A stretch of 64,000 bases of DNA from Mycobacterium neglectum (lineage in GTDB: Bacteria; Actinomycetota; Actinomycetes; Mycobacteriales; Mycobacteriaceae), in contig NZ_NVQE01000019.1 of NCBI RefSeq assembly GCF_002591975.1, positions 1 through 64,000 of the forward strand, written 5' to 3'. Made by a program: the position numbers and the translations under genes. Every line of letters begins with the position of its first letter. Positions within the stretch are counted from its first letter, which is position 1. The notes under the pieces are model-generated. The model did not search any database. It saw nothing but the letters and a program-made list of their open reading frames with translations, and was not told where the DNA came from. This document shows positions 9,146 to 16,654 of this stretch, in pieces.

Positions 9146-9200
9146 GTCTATCTGCGGACCGACGCGCCCGGCCGACCTACACCCTCACCTGGGAAGAGCC

Positions 9201-10091
9201 CTGAAACGTCTTCGACGACGACGGGACCGGCGAGGAGCAAGGCGCGGTGAGCTAAAGAATGGAGCTTGCTCGGCTTCGACGCCGCCGCGAGCTCCGGTGA
9301 AACTCCGGTAAAACGGTCGGTACTGGTCGGTCGTCGTCGGTCACCACCGGATGGCAGCGTCCCCCACGCTCGGCGTTTGCGCAGGTCAGCGGCTCGTTCA
9401 CCCAGTGGGCGCATCAAGCGATAGACGCAGAGCCGACGTGATTAGGTCGTCGGTTCGATTCCGACAGGCGGCTCCGGCGAACAGCCCCTGACCTGCGCAA
9501 ACGCAGGGCAGGGGCGGTTCGGTTCTGGTGGTCGCGCGATGCGCTGGCCTCACGGCTCTGCCCGACACCGACGTCGCTCTCCTCTGCGACGGACCCCTCG
9601 CCTGCTGAGCGCTCGCGGCCGGCATCCTGTCCGTGTGCCGATAGGCCTCGCTCCGCTCGGCAACGCAGCGTGGCGTTGTGTCGCGACCTGGACGTGCGAG
9701 GTGTCAACGGTGCGTCGGCGCAGCGATCGTTGTGTGCGCAGCGAGATGCTCCATGCCGCACGCGCGGCGCGCACGAACGCAACGCCCCGGAACGCCAACG
9801 ACCCGTCATCGCTGCGACGCGCAACGCGTCTCCCGTCACGGCAACGGATCGCAACCACGACCCGCCCACGGCGCCTCGCGGGACGGAGGGCAAGTTGACA
9901 CAGTTGCGCTGCCATGGAACCGCGCTGGCTCTCTCGATGACCACCGGTGAAACAGTGCCGCTCCAGGCTTGCGCCTGGTGTTGCCTGGCCTCCTCGTGAT
10001 CGGCCCGTCGGGGATCGTCAACGTGGTGCGGGTGTCGAGGCGGTCGGGTCCGACGGCTCGGCGGGGCGCGATCGTCTCGTGCGTTGGCGGA
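9201..10091. other. Gene-poor spacer inside the composite transposon
   Basis: About 890 bp between the intact IS and the ABM monooxygenase gene. The open frames here are low-complexity Arg-rich readings without starts, ribosome sites or recognisable domains, so none is called. The only structures seen are the tRNA-like fragment with its flanking inverted repeat (9373-9504) and a short hairpin, CCAGGC-TTGC-GCCTGG at 9963-9978, downstream of the monooxygenase gene, which could be a weak terminator. Confidence 0.6.
9373..9504. repeat. Perfect 17-bp inverted repeat enclosing a tRNA 3'-end-like fragment
   Basis: GCGTTTGCGCAGGTCAG at 9373-9389 is exactly complementary to 9488-9504, with 98 bp between. 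Inside lies a perfect T-arm: stem GTCGG (9449-9453), loop TTCGATT, stem CCGAC (9461-9465), followed by AGGCGGCTCC like a tRNA acceptor end. Upstream the sequence does not form the D arm, anticodon arm or matching 5' acceptor strand, so this is a fragment or attachment-site relic rather than a working tRNA gene. Confidence 0.6.
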
Positions 10092-10403
10092 CTACGGGAG
10101 CTTGGACGCGAGGACGTCGGCCGCCAGGATCTCGGGTGCTGCGCCGAGGAGGTGCTGGTTGGCCATCAGGGCTGCGACGATGGCGCCGTTGGCGTGGGCG
10201 TCGCGAGCGGCCTCGTCGGGGAATGCATCGAAGATCCAGAAGGTGTCGGCGTGGGTCCTAGCCGCGAACCAGACAATCGTTCCTACTTCTTCGTTGGCTA
10301 GTGCGACAGCGCCGGCGAGCAGATCGGCGAGCGCGTCGTGCTGTCCATCGGCCGCGACGATCTTGGCGACGAAGGCATACGGAAGTGATGCGGGTGTGGA
10401 CAT
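10092..10403 (-). CDS. ABM-domain (quinol/antibiotic biosynthesis monooxygenase-like) protein
   Basis: A 103-aa single-domain protein of the antibiotic biosynthesis monooxygenase fold, a dimeric ferredoxin-like barrel. The pattern PYAFVAKIVAADGQHDALADLL, EVGTIVWFAAR, TFWIFDAFPDEAARDAH fits small quinol or putative monooxygenases that oxidise aromatic or quinone compounds without a cofactor. AAGGAG lies about 9 nt before the ATG. It is divergent from a GlxA/AraC regulator across a 107-bp gap, which suggests the regulator controls it. It is cargo of the transposon. The substrate is unknown. Confidence 0.78.
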   Translation of the reverse strand: MSTPASLPYAFVAKIVAADGQHDALADLLAGAVALANEEVGTIVWFAARTHADTFWIFDAFPDEAARDAHANGAIVAALMANQHLLGAAPEILAADVLASKLP

Positions 10404-10510
10404 GAGAGGTTCTCCTTGAAGTCGGGGTTCTTCGTGGGGCGAGTTCAGCGTATGACGAGCGAGGGCCGGTGGGGAGTGGCGTATACGACAGTATTGCTAT
10501 TGTTCGCGCC

Positions 10511-11452
10511 ATGCGTATCGGACTGATCGCGATCGACGGCTGCTTCGGTTCGGCGGTCGCGTCGGTCATCGACATCGTGCGGGTGGCCGACGGAGCCCGC
10601 GGCGATGTCGACCCGCGGATCGACCCGATCGAACTCGCCATCCTCGGACCGAAACGGCGAGTGACCACGACGGCATCGATGACCCTGTCGGTGGACCACC
10701 CGCTGTCGGAGTCCGGAGAGTTCGACGTGGTCGTCGTCCCTGCGCTTGGAACCCTCACGGCCGCCGCGACCCACGACGCCCTCCAGAGCCGAGATGCACG
10801 TTCGGTCATCGCCTCACTCGGGCGCCTCGACGACGCGACCACCCGGATCGCCGCGGCGTGCACCGGCGTGTTCGCCGTCGCCGAGACCGGACGGATGCAT
10901 CATCGGCGGGCGACGACCAGCTGGTTCCTGGGGCCGGAGTTCCTGAAGCGCTATCCGACCGTCGCCCTCGATCTCGACACCATGGTCGTGGTCGACGGGA
11001 ACCTCGTCACCGCCGGCGCCGCGTTCGCCCACATCGACCTCGCGCTCTCACTCGTGCGATCGATCAGCCCCGACCTGGCCCAACATGTCGCCAAGCTCCT
11101 CATCATCGACGAGCGTCCGTCGCAGGCGGCCTTCGTCGCCTACGAACATCTCCGGCACGAGGACCCGATCGTCGTCGAGTTCGAACGCTTCGTGCGCGCC
11201 CGCCTGGACGAACCGTTCAACGTCGCCTTCGTCGCGCAGTCGCTCGGCACCAGCCGGCGCACCCTCGAACGACGAGTCCGTGCGGCGCTCAACCTCACTC
11301 CGCTCGGCTTCGTCCAACGGCTTCGCATCGAACGAGCTCGGCACCTCTCAGCAACCACGGACCTCACCTCCGCCGAGATCGCGCTACGGGTCGGCTACGC
11401 GAACGCCGAGACTCTGCGCTCCCTCCTGCGCAGGGAGCGACGCCGTTCCTGA
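10511..11452 (+). CDS. GlxA-type AraC family transcriptional regulator
   Basis: A 313-aa regulator with an N-terminal DJ-1/PfpI-like sensing domain (MRIGLIAIDGCFGSAVASVI, with the nucleophile-elbow-like AAACTGVFAVAE) and a C-terminal AraC helix-turn-helix (FNVAFVAQSLGTSRRTLER, then SAEIALRVGYANAETLRSLL). The ATG at 10511 is preferred over upstream frames because TATTGT ends 7 nt before it, which fits a leaderless mycobacterial-type promoter. The frame stops at RRERRRS, where family members continue with a GxTPxxYR helix. Such a segment (ATPFLTYRHA) is readable in the +1 frame, so the very end may be frameshifted. It probably controls the divergent ABM gene. Confidence 0.82.
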   Translation: MRIGLIAIDGCFGSAVASVIDIVRVADGARGDVDPRIDPIELAILGPKRRVTTTASMTLSVDHPLSESGEFDVVVVPALGTLTAAATHDALQSRDARSVIASLGRLDDATTRIAAACTGVFAVAETGRMHHRRATTSWFLGPEFLKRYPTVALDLDTMVVVDGNLVTAGAAFAHIDLALSLVRSISPDLAQHVAKLLIIDERPSQAAFVAYEHLRHEDPIVVEFERFVRARLDEPFNVAFVAQSLGTSRRTLERRVRAALNLTPLGFVQRLRIERARHLSATTDLTSAEIALRVGYANAETLRSLLRRERRRS

Positions 11453-11665
11453 CCTATCGCCATGCCTGTAGCCGGTGTCCTAGCGCTCGGTTGGAACCAC
11501 CTCTCAGCACGTCGCGTCGACGCTCCTGCGTCGCCCCTGGACGACCCACTCGACACGCCCGCAGCACAGGCCATGTGACGTGCCCCGGCTTCCCGGACGG
11601 TCGGGGTTGGGTGGCTGTGATGTCGCTGCGTTCTCGTCGAGGGGGTCAGCAGACCCGATCAGGGT

Positions 11666-11680
11666 CGATTGGGATGAGCC
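11666..11680 (-). repeat. Inverted ISL3 left-end fragment abutting the IS remnant
   Basis: CGATTGGGATGAGCC at 11666-11680 is the exact reverse complement of the first 15 bp of the element's left end (7762-7776). Here it faces right and is joined directly to internal IS sequence at 11681. To its left the match stops and another palindrome, GACCC-TGATC-GGGTC in reverse orientation, follows. It marks a rearrangement junction. Confidence 0.6.
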
Positions 11681-11846
11681 GCGAAGGCGGTCAGGTCAGG
11701 GCGGCCGAAGCCGGCCGGCGGGGTAGCGTCGGACACGTCGAGGTCTTTCGGATGGATGGCGTAGGAACCTCCATCGTCGGGAGACCTCGACGTCTATCTG
11801 CGGACCGACGCGCCCGGCCGACCTACACCCTCATCTGGGAAGAGCC
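11681..11846 (-). mobile_element. 166-bp remnant of the right end of a second ISL3 copy
   Basis: This block matches 9035-9200 over its full length with a single difference (C9188 versus T11834). It retains the first codons of the transposase, the leader hairpin and the right terminal repeat, but the rest of the IS is gone. Its outer end is the functional right end of the composite element, as shown by the adjoining target duplication. Confidence 0.9.
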
Positions 11847-11854
11847 GGGAAAGC
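11847..11854. repeat. Right 8-bp target site duplication
   Basis: GGGAAAGC, identical to 7754-7761, directly follows the right terminal repeat. Removing 7762-11854 would restore a continuous intergenic sequence upstream of the DyP cluster. Confidence 0.85.
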
Positions 11855-11995
11855 AGCTAACTTTCAGCACTTCCGTACCATTCCGTACGTTCGGTGATTA
11901 CCCGCGAGTCAGGTCGCTGGCTCTGCGAAAAGTCATGCACGCCAATTACTCAGTGCTAATGTCCGCCTCATCCGGTTCGACCATTGGGGGCGGAA

Positions 11996-12556
11996 ATGTC
12001 GTTGTCAGATCAAGTGTGGTCGAAGCCGGCCGCGAAGGCCATCCCACCGGAGGGCTACTTCGAACTCGAGCGGGGCCGCTACGGCCCTACCTATCCCAGG
12101 ACGCCCGCCTGTTACGGCTTTTCGATCATCGCGAAGGTCAAGGAAGGCCGCGAGGCAGCCGTGCGCGCATACGGCAAGACAATCGAGGAGACGATCGCGG
12201 CCAGCCCGGAGGCGCTCGCGCCACTGCGACTGCACTACCTCAGGTGGGTGCTCTTCGACGTCGGGTCGGGCCTGCACTTCCAGTACCAGGGCATCTTCGA
12301 CACCGACTTCGACAAGTACACCGAGGATGCCGTCAAACTGTTCAGCGCGACGGGCATCACGACCGTGTTCACCAACCTGGAGGGGTTCCCCGAGGATTGG
12401 AAGGAAAACCCGGATGCGTTCATGAAGTTCGTCCGCGAACACCAGTGCCCAAGCTTTCTGGAGTACGGCGAGTATCCGTACGTGACGGCCGACGAGATCA
12501 AGAAGGCGCTGCGCCTGAAGGCCGCCTTCTCGGACATGCTCGACCAGATGCAGTAG
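11996..12556 (+). CDS. Conserved protein of unknown function, first gene of the DyP cluster
   Basis: A 186-aa cytoplasmic protein (no signal or membrane segment) that I cannot assign to a named family. The segments PLRLHYLRWVLFDV and LHFQYQGIFDTDFDKYTED resemble the strand-rich dimeric ferredoxin-like fold found in proteins paired with DyP peroxidases, but this is a weak pattern match. The ATG at 11996 follows a purine-rich GGGGGCGGAA. It lies 15 bp before the DyP gene and so is probably co-transcribed. The composite transposon ends about 140 bp upstream and may affect its promoter. Confidence 0.7.
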   Translation: MSLSDQVWSKPAAKAIPPEGYFELERGRYGPTYPRTPACYGFSIIAKVKEGREAAVRAYGKTIEETIAASPEALAPLRLHYLRWVLFDVGSGLHFQYQGIFDTDFDKYTEDAVKLFSATGITTVFTNLEGFPEDWKENPDAFMKFVREHQCPSFLEYGEYPYVTADEIKKALRLKAAFSDMLDQMQ

Positions 12557-12571
12557 CCCTCGGGCGCCACC

Positions 12572-13894
12572 ATGCTCGAACTCGACGACATTCAGCACAT
12601 CCTGCTGACCCGAACCCCGGCAATCACGGGGCGGTATGAGTTTCTGACCTTCGATACCCAGGACGGTGGCCGGGCCTGGCTGTCGGAACTGCTCGACCTC
12701 GTGCAGTCCGCGGCCGACGCCACCGAAACCATGGACGACAGCCGACGATGGATCACGCTGGCGTTCACCTGGACCGGCCTGCGCGCGCTCGGCGTACCTG
12801 AGGAGTCGTTGGCCAGCTTTCCCGATGAGTTCCGCGAAGGGATGGCGTCCCGCGCCGACATTCTCGGAGATACGGGATCGTGTCATCCTGACAACTGGGT
12901 GGGAGGCCTCGCGGGCGACGATGTGCACGCCATCGCGATCCTGTTCGCCCGCGACGACGAGCAATCCCGGATATCCATCGAGAACCATGACCAGTTGCTC
13001 GCCCGCACCGACGGAGTCCGCAGTCTGTCGTTCCTCGACTTGAACGCCACGCCGCCGTTCAACTACGCCCACGACCACTTCGGGTTCCGCGACAGGCTGT
13101 CGCAACCGGTCATGGAAGGCTCCGGCGAGGAGCCCACTCCCGGGTCGGGGGCCCTGTTGAAGCCGGGCGAATTCATCCTCGGGTACCCGGATGAAGATGG
13201 GCCTGTCACGAACCTGCCGCAGCCCGAAAAGTTGTCTCGCAATGGAAGTTTCATGGCCTATCGCCGCCTGCGCGAACACGTGACGGAGTTCCGCGACTAC
13301 TTACGCGAGAACTCCGAGACTTCGGACGACGAGGAACTGCTCGCCGCCAAGTTCATGGGTCGCTGGCGCAGCGGGGCACCCCTGGTGCTGGCGCCCGACA
13401 AGGATGATCCCGAGCTGGGCGCTGACCCGATGCGCAACAACGACTACAACTACAAGGAGATGGACCCCTTCGGCTATGCGTGTCCGTTGGGTTCGCACGC
13501 ACGACGGCTCAATCCTCGCGATACCGCACACAACATGAACCGTCGCAGGATGATCCGGCGCGGCGCCACCTACGGACCTGCACTCCCAGACGGTGCACCA
13601 GACGACGGCGTCGACCGTGGCATCGCCGCGTTCATCATCTGCGCCGACCTCGTTCGCCAATTCGAGTTCGCGCAGAACGTCTGGATCAATGACAAGGCAT
13701 TCCATGAGCTCGGCAACGAGCACGACCCCATCTGCGGCACACAGGACGGCACATTGGATTTCACCGTTCCGAAGCGGCCGATCCGCAAGGTGCACAAGGG
13801 TATACCGGCCTTTACCACGCTCACAGGTGGCGCCTATTTCTTCCTGCCCGGCATCAATGCCCTGCGCTATCTGACAACGCTCGGCGGAAAGTAG
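12572..13894 (+). CDS. DyP-type haem peroxidase
   Basis: A 440-aa dye-decolourising-type peroxidase. The GxxDG region is GFRDRLSQP, with the distal Asp at D174, but the following Gly is replaced by Arg (R175). The likely proximal haem ligand is H309 in GSHARRLNPRD, and the distal Arg is R329 or R330 in RMIRRGATYG. FFLPGINALRYL near the end is typical of the long DyP subgroup. There is no Tat or Sec signal, so it acts in the cytoplasm or is packaged with a partner. No encapsulin gene is nearby. The next gene starts 8 bp downstream, which indicates an operon. Confidence 0.88.
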   Translation: MLELDDIQHILLTRTPAITGRYEFLTFDTQDGGRAWLSELLDLVQSAADATETMDDSRRWITLAFTWTGLRALGVPEESLASFPDEFREGMASRADILGDTGSCHPDNWVGGLAGDDVHAIAILFARDDEQSRISIENHDQLLARTDGVRSLSFLDLNATPPFNYAHDHFGFRDRLSQPVMEGSGEEPTPGSGALLKPGEFILGYPDEDGPVTNLPQPEKLSRNGSFMAYRRLREHVTEFRDYLRENSETSDDEELLAAKFMGRWRSGAPLVLAPDKDDPELGADPMRNNDYNYKEMDPFGYACPLGSHARRLNPRDTAHNMNRRRMIRRGATYGPALPDGAPDDGVDRGIAAFIICADLVRQFEFAQNVWINDKAFHELGNEHDPICGTQDGTLDFTVPKRPIRKVHKGIPAFTTLTGGAYFFLPGINALRYLTTLGGK

Positions 13895-13902
13895 AGCGCA
13901 TC

Positions 13903-14916
13903 ATGAGCACGCCGATTCCCGCCCGTACCTACAACCAGAGCCACATCGCGCGGAAACACGATGGGCGGCGAAGGATCGGCATCTACTGGACATGGAGCTA
14001 TCCGTGGGAGGCGCAACGCGACCCTGGCGAGATGTACAACCGCTTCTCCACCATGACCGAGGTCCGAAACGCGTTGTGGCCCAGCTACGAAACCACCGAG
14101 TACGACAAATCCCATTTCCTGCAGGGAATCGCCGGGACACTGGAACTCTTCCACCGTTCGACGCTGGCCTTCCAAGAGCTCGCTGGTGAGGCAACGGGCC
14201 ACCCGGTCGCCGTGTTCCAGCGCATCGATCAGGCCGGCTACAAGCTGCCGATCGACGAGCGGGTTCTCGCCGACACCGACACCTTGATGGTCTTCGGACT
14301 CGACCACATCCTGTCTGAGCAGGAGGCGGCACCCGAGGAGATCGCGGCCATCAAGGAGTGGTTGAAGCGTGAGGGCACCTGCCTGCTGCTGGCACCGCAC
14401 CACGATGTGGGCTTCACCGACGACTTCAGCCAGCGGCAGATGGAATTCCAACACCACGGCGATCCGTTGGTGCCGCGCCAGCAGCGGTTCGGTCAGTACA
14501 CGCGGTCACTCATGAAAGCCCTCGATGTGCCCGTCCACAACACGTGGGGTCTGCGCCCCGCCGTTGTCGAGGGCACCAAGGAGATCGCACCCCTGACCGG
14601 GTTCCGCGATGTGGACTCCGCGCGACTGCTCGACAACGTCACGACATTCAACTTCCACCCGCACCTTCCCCACTACGAACTGACCGCACCGGAAGGTGAC
14701 GGCCTGCGGGTGCTCGGACGCCAGCGCGTGGACCCGAATCGACCGCACCCGTTCACTGCTGCGGGCAATAGCGAGTTCAATGCGCTCGTCTGGATGCCGC
14801 CGAGCGGGCAGCGGGCCGGCGATATCGTGCTGATCGATTCGACGCACTTCACCACTCTTTTCGGGGGCACCGACAGTTTGCGCAACCTGTGGCACAACCT
14901 CGCCACCATGAAATAG
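13903..14916 (+). CDS. Uncharacterised protein with glutamine-amidotransferase-fold-like features
   Basis: A 337-aa protein not confidently recognised. The central segment LADTDTLMVFGLDHILS followed by EEIAAIKEWLKREGTCLLLAPHHDVG resembles the Rossmann-like class I amidotransferase or ThuA/DUF4350 fold (Asp-rich loop, helix, then a Gly-turn strand), but no clear Cys-His-Glu catalytic set is visible. The C-terminal part contains LPHYELTAPEGDGLRVLGRQ and GDIVLIDSTHFTTLFGG. There is no signal peptide. It sits 8 bp after the DyP gene and 61 bp before the ATP-grasp gene, which suggests a shared pathway. Confidence 0.6.
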   Translation: MSTPIPARTYNQSHIARKHDGRRRIGIYWTWSYPWEAQRDPGEMYNRFSTMTEVRNALWPSYETTEYDKSHFLQGIAGTLELFHRSTLAFQELAGEATGHPVAVFQRIDQAGYKLPIDERVLADTDTLMVFGLDHILSEQEAAPEEIAAIKEWLKREGTCLLLAPHHDVGFTDDFSQRQMEFQHHGDPLVPRQQRFGQYTRSLMKALDVPVHNTWGLRPAVVEGTKEIAPLTGFRDVDSARLLDNVTTFNFHPHLPHYELTAPEGDGLRVLGRQRVDPNRPHPFTAAGNSEFNALVWMPPSGQRAGDIVLIDSTHFTTLFGGTDSLRNLWHNLATMK

Positions 14917-14977
14917 CACCCATCTCGCGCGGTCGCGGCATAGTGTCGGATTACCCGACAACCAGCGAGGTAGCGCG

Positions 14978-16633
14978 ATGAGTGGTGATCGCCCGGTTCG
15001 AGCGAGACGGCCCGCTGTGGCCAAAAAGACGCCCGCGAAGAAGACTTCGACCAGCAGATCGGCACCCGCGAAACGCACCGCCCTGGCCAAAGCAGCCAAA
15101 CCGGCCACACCTGCCAAGCCCGTTGAGGTCAGCATCGGCACCGACGCGGCCTTCGCCTCCGGTTCAGGGCAGCCGCGACGCCGGCTGAAGAACATCTCGG
15201 AGGTACGGCACTTCTTCCGCACCAACGACGTACCGATCCTGTTCTTCGGTGCGACCCCGTTCAACCTGTTGGGCCTCGACCGCTGGGTACGCAACTTCTC
15301 GTACATCACGTACTACGACGCATGGGACGGCGCCCATCCGCGAGTGTTCACCCCGAGTCGCAAGCCCTATCAGGAGTTCGAGAGCGGCGAGGAGATCAAC
15401 AACTGGCTGCTGACCAACCCGGAGGTGCGCGCCCACATCAAGGCGGCCACCCCGCGTGGTGTCCGGCCCAAGGTCGCGATGGTGTTCTTCGACAGCGAAA
15501 CCGAACAACTCTGCGAGGAACTGGGCTACGACCTGATTCTGCCCGCGGCGAGCCTGCGTGAGCACCTGGACTCCAAGATCGTCACCACGCAGCTCGGCAA
15601 CGAGGCGGGCGCGCCCAGCGTGCCGAACGTGCTCACCCGCGTCGACAGTTGGGCCGGGCTGCGCGCAGCGGCCGAAAAGGCGGATCTCGGCGACGAACTC
15701 GTCGTGCAAACGCCGTACGGCGACTCGGGAAAGACCACCTTCTTCATCTCGTCGGAGGCCGACTGGCGCAAGCACAGCGACGACATCGTCGGTCAGGAGA
15801 TCAAGGTGATGCGCCGGATCAACAACCGGCCCGTGGCGGTCGAGGCGGTGCTCACCCGGTGCGGCACCGTCGTCGGACCCTTCATGTCGGAACTGATCGG
15901 CTACAAGAACCTCACCCCGTCCCGCGGCGGTTGGTGCGGCAACGAGATGTTCCCCGAGGTACTTACCGGCGAAAGTAGGCGCATCGCAACACAATTGGTT
16001 CGCCGATTGGGCGATCGACTCGCCAAGGAGGGGTACCGCGGCTTCTTCGAGGTGGACGTCCTTGTCGACACCGACACCAACGACATCTACCTCGGCGAGC
16101 TCAACCCCCGGATCAGTGGGGCGTCATCGATCACCAACGTGACCGCAGGCGCCTATGCCGATGTGCCCCTTTTCCTCTTCCACATCCTGGAGTTCATGAA
16201 CGTCGACTTCGACCTGGACGTCGACGAGATCAACGAACGCTGGGAGGAGTTGGCGTCCGCGGACGTGTGGAGCCAGATGGTGATGAAAGAGACCGACGAC
16301 GTGGTACAGCGCCTGACCGCCACGCCGCGCACCGGTCAGTACTTTCTGGACTCCACGGGCGCCCTGGTATTCCGTCGCCCGGCGCTGGACTGGCACCAGC
16401 TGCAGAACGAGTCGGAGGCGTTCTTCCTGCGGATCTACGGGCCCGGCGACTATCGCTGGAAGGGCGCCGACCTCGGCGTGCTGGTGACCAAGGGGCGCCT
16501 CCAGGTCGACGGCACGGGCAAATCGTCGCTGACCATCCGCGCCCGACACCTCATCGACTCGGTCCGCGACGAATTCGCTGGTACACCGATCTCCGAGCCT
16601 GCAACTCCGAAGAGCACTGCGGGGGTCAAGTAG
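14978..16633 (+). CDS. ATP-grasp (biotin carboxylase-like) ligase with Lys/Ala-rich N-terminus
   Basis: A 551-aa ATP-grasp enzyme, expected to form an acyl-phosphate and ligate it to an amine or another nucleophile. The first 50 residues are Lys/Ala/Pro-rich (AKKTPAKKTS) and probably disordered or able to bind nucleic acid. The ATP-grasp core contains ELVVQTPYGDSGKTTFFI (about residues 240-260) and the metal-binding end FFEVDVLVDTDT ... ELNPRISGASS (about 350-385). No biotin-carrier or carboxyltransferase domain is present, so biotin carboxylase is only a fold label. It sits between the amidotransferase-like and serine hydrolase genes. Confidence 0.82.
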   Translation: MSGDRPVRARRPAVAKKTPAKKTSTSRSAPAKRTALAKAAKPATPAKPVEVSIGTDAAFASGSGQPRRRLKNISEVRHFFRTNDVPILFFGATPFNLLGLDRWVRNFSYITYYDAWDGAHPRVFTPSRKPYQEFESGEEINNWLLTNPEVRAHIKAATPRGVRPKVAMVFFDSETEQLCEELGYDLILPAASLREHLDSKIVTTQLGNEAGAPSVPNVLTRVDSWAGLRAAAEKADLGDELVVQTPYGDSGKTTFFISSEADWRKHSDDIVGQEIKVMRRINNRPVAVEAVLTRCGTVVGPFMSELIGYKNLTPSRGGWCGNEMFPEVLTGESRRIATQLVRRLGDRLAKEGYRGFFEVDVLVDTDTNDIYLGELNPRISGASSITNVTAGAYADVPLFLFHILEFMNVDFDLDVDEINERWEELASADVWSQMVMKETDDVVQRLTATPRTGQYFLDSTGALVFRRPALDWHQLQNESEAFFLRIYGPGDYRWKGADLGVLVTKGRLQVDGTGKSSLTIRARHLIDSVRDEFAGTPISEPATPKSTAGVK

Positions 16634-16654
16634 GGCTGAGCTAGTCTCGTCGCC

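Larger units (their letters stand above)
7762..9200 (-). mobile_element. Intact ISL3-family insertion sequence (left arm of the composite element)
   Basis: This 1,439-bp IS has imperfect terminal inverted repeats at 7762-7786 and 9176-9200 (20 of 25 matching) and one long transposase frame filling most of its length. The bases after its right end (CTGAAACG) do not match the 8 bp before its left end, so this copy alone has no target duplication. Its last 166 bp (9035-9200) recur at 11681-11846 with one mismatch. Confidence 0.88.
7762..11846. mobile_element. ISL3-family composite transposon, about 4.1 kb
   Basis: The element begins with GGCTCATCCCA at 7762 and ends with the complementary TGGGAAGAGCC at 11846. 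The terminal repeats agree at 20 of the first 25 positions. The outermost ends, not the ends of the intact IS, are flanked by the perfect 8-bp duplication GGGAAAGC, so the whole 4.1-kb unit moved as one. Contents in order: an intact IS copy (7762-9200), a tRNA-like fragment within an inverted repeat, an ABM monooxygenase gene, a divergent GlxA/AraC regulator, and a 166-bp remnant of the right end of a second IS copy (11681-11846). It interrupts the interval between a small exported protein gene and the DyP cluster. Confidence 0.85.

Noticed and set aside
9201..9208. Target duplication of the intact IS alone
   Set aside because: CTGAAACG does not match GGGAAAGC; the matching copy lies after the outer right end at 11847.
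9421..9471. Complete tRNA gene
   Set aside because: Only the T-arm and acceptor-like 3' end are present; the D arm, anticodon arm and 5' acceptor strand cannot be formed.
9398..9944. Minus-strand frames in the transposon spacer, including one reading CRNRTDDLITSALRL
   Set aside because: That peptide type is an antisense reading of tRNA sequence, and the frames lack ribosome sites and domains.
10858..12639. 593-aa + strand frame from the AraC gene through the IS remnant into the DyP cluster
   Set aside because: Crosses three unrelated units and overlaps the real 186-aa gene in another frame; only a short stretch (ATPFLTYR) may be relevant as a frameshifted AraC tail.
14978..15130. Histone H1-like domain in the ATP-grasp protein
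   Set aside because: The Lys/Ala repeat is short low-complexity sequence; no defined domain can be claimed.
14978..16633. True biotin carboxylase
   Set aside because: Lacks biotin carrier and carboxyltransferase partners; only the ATP-grasp fold is supported.
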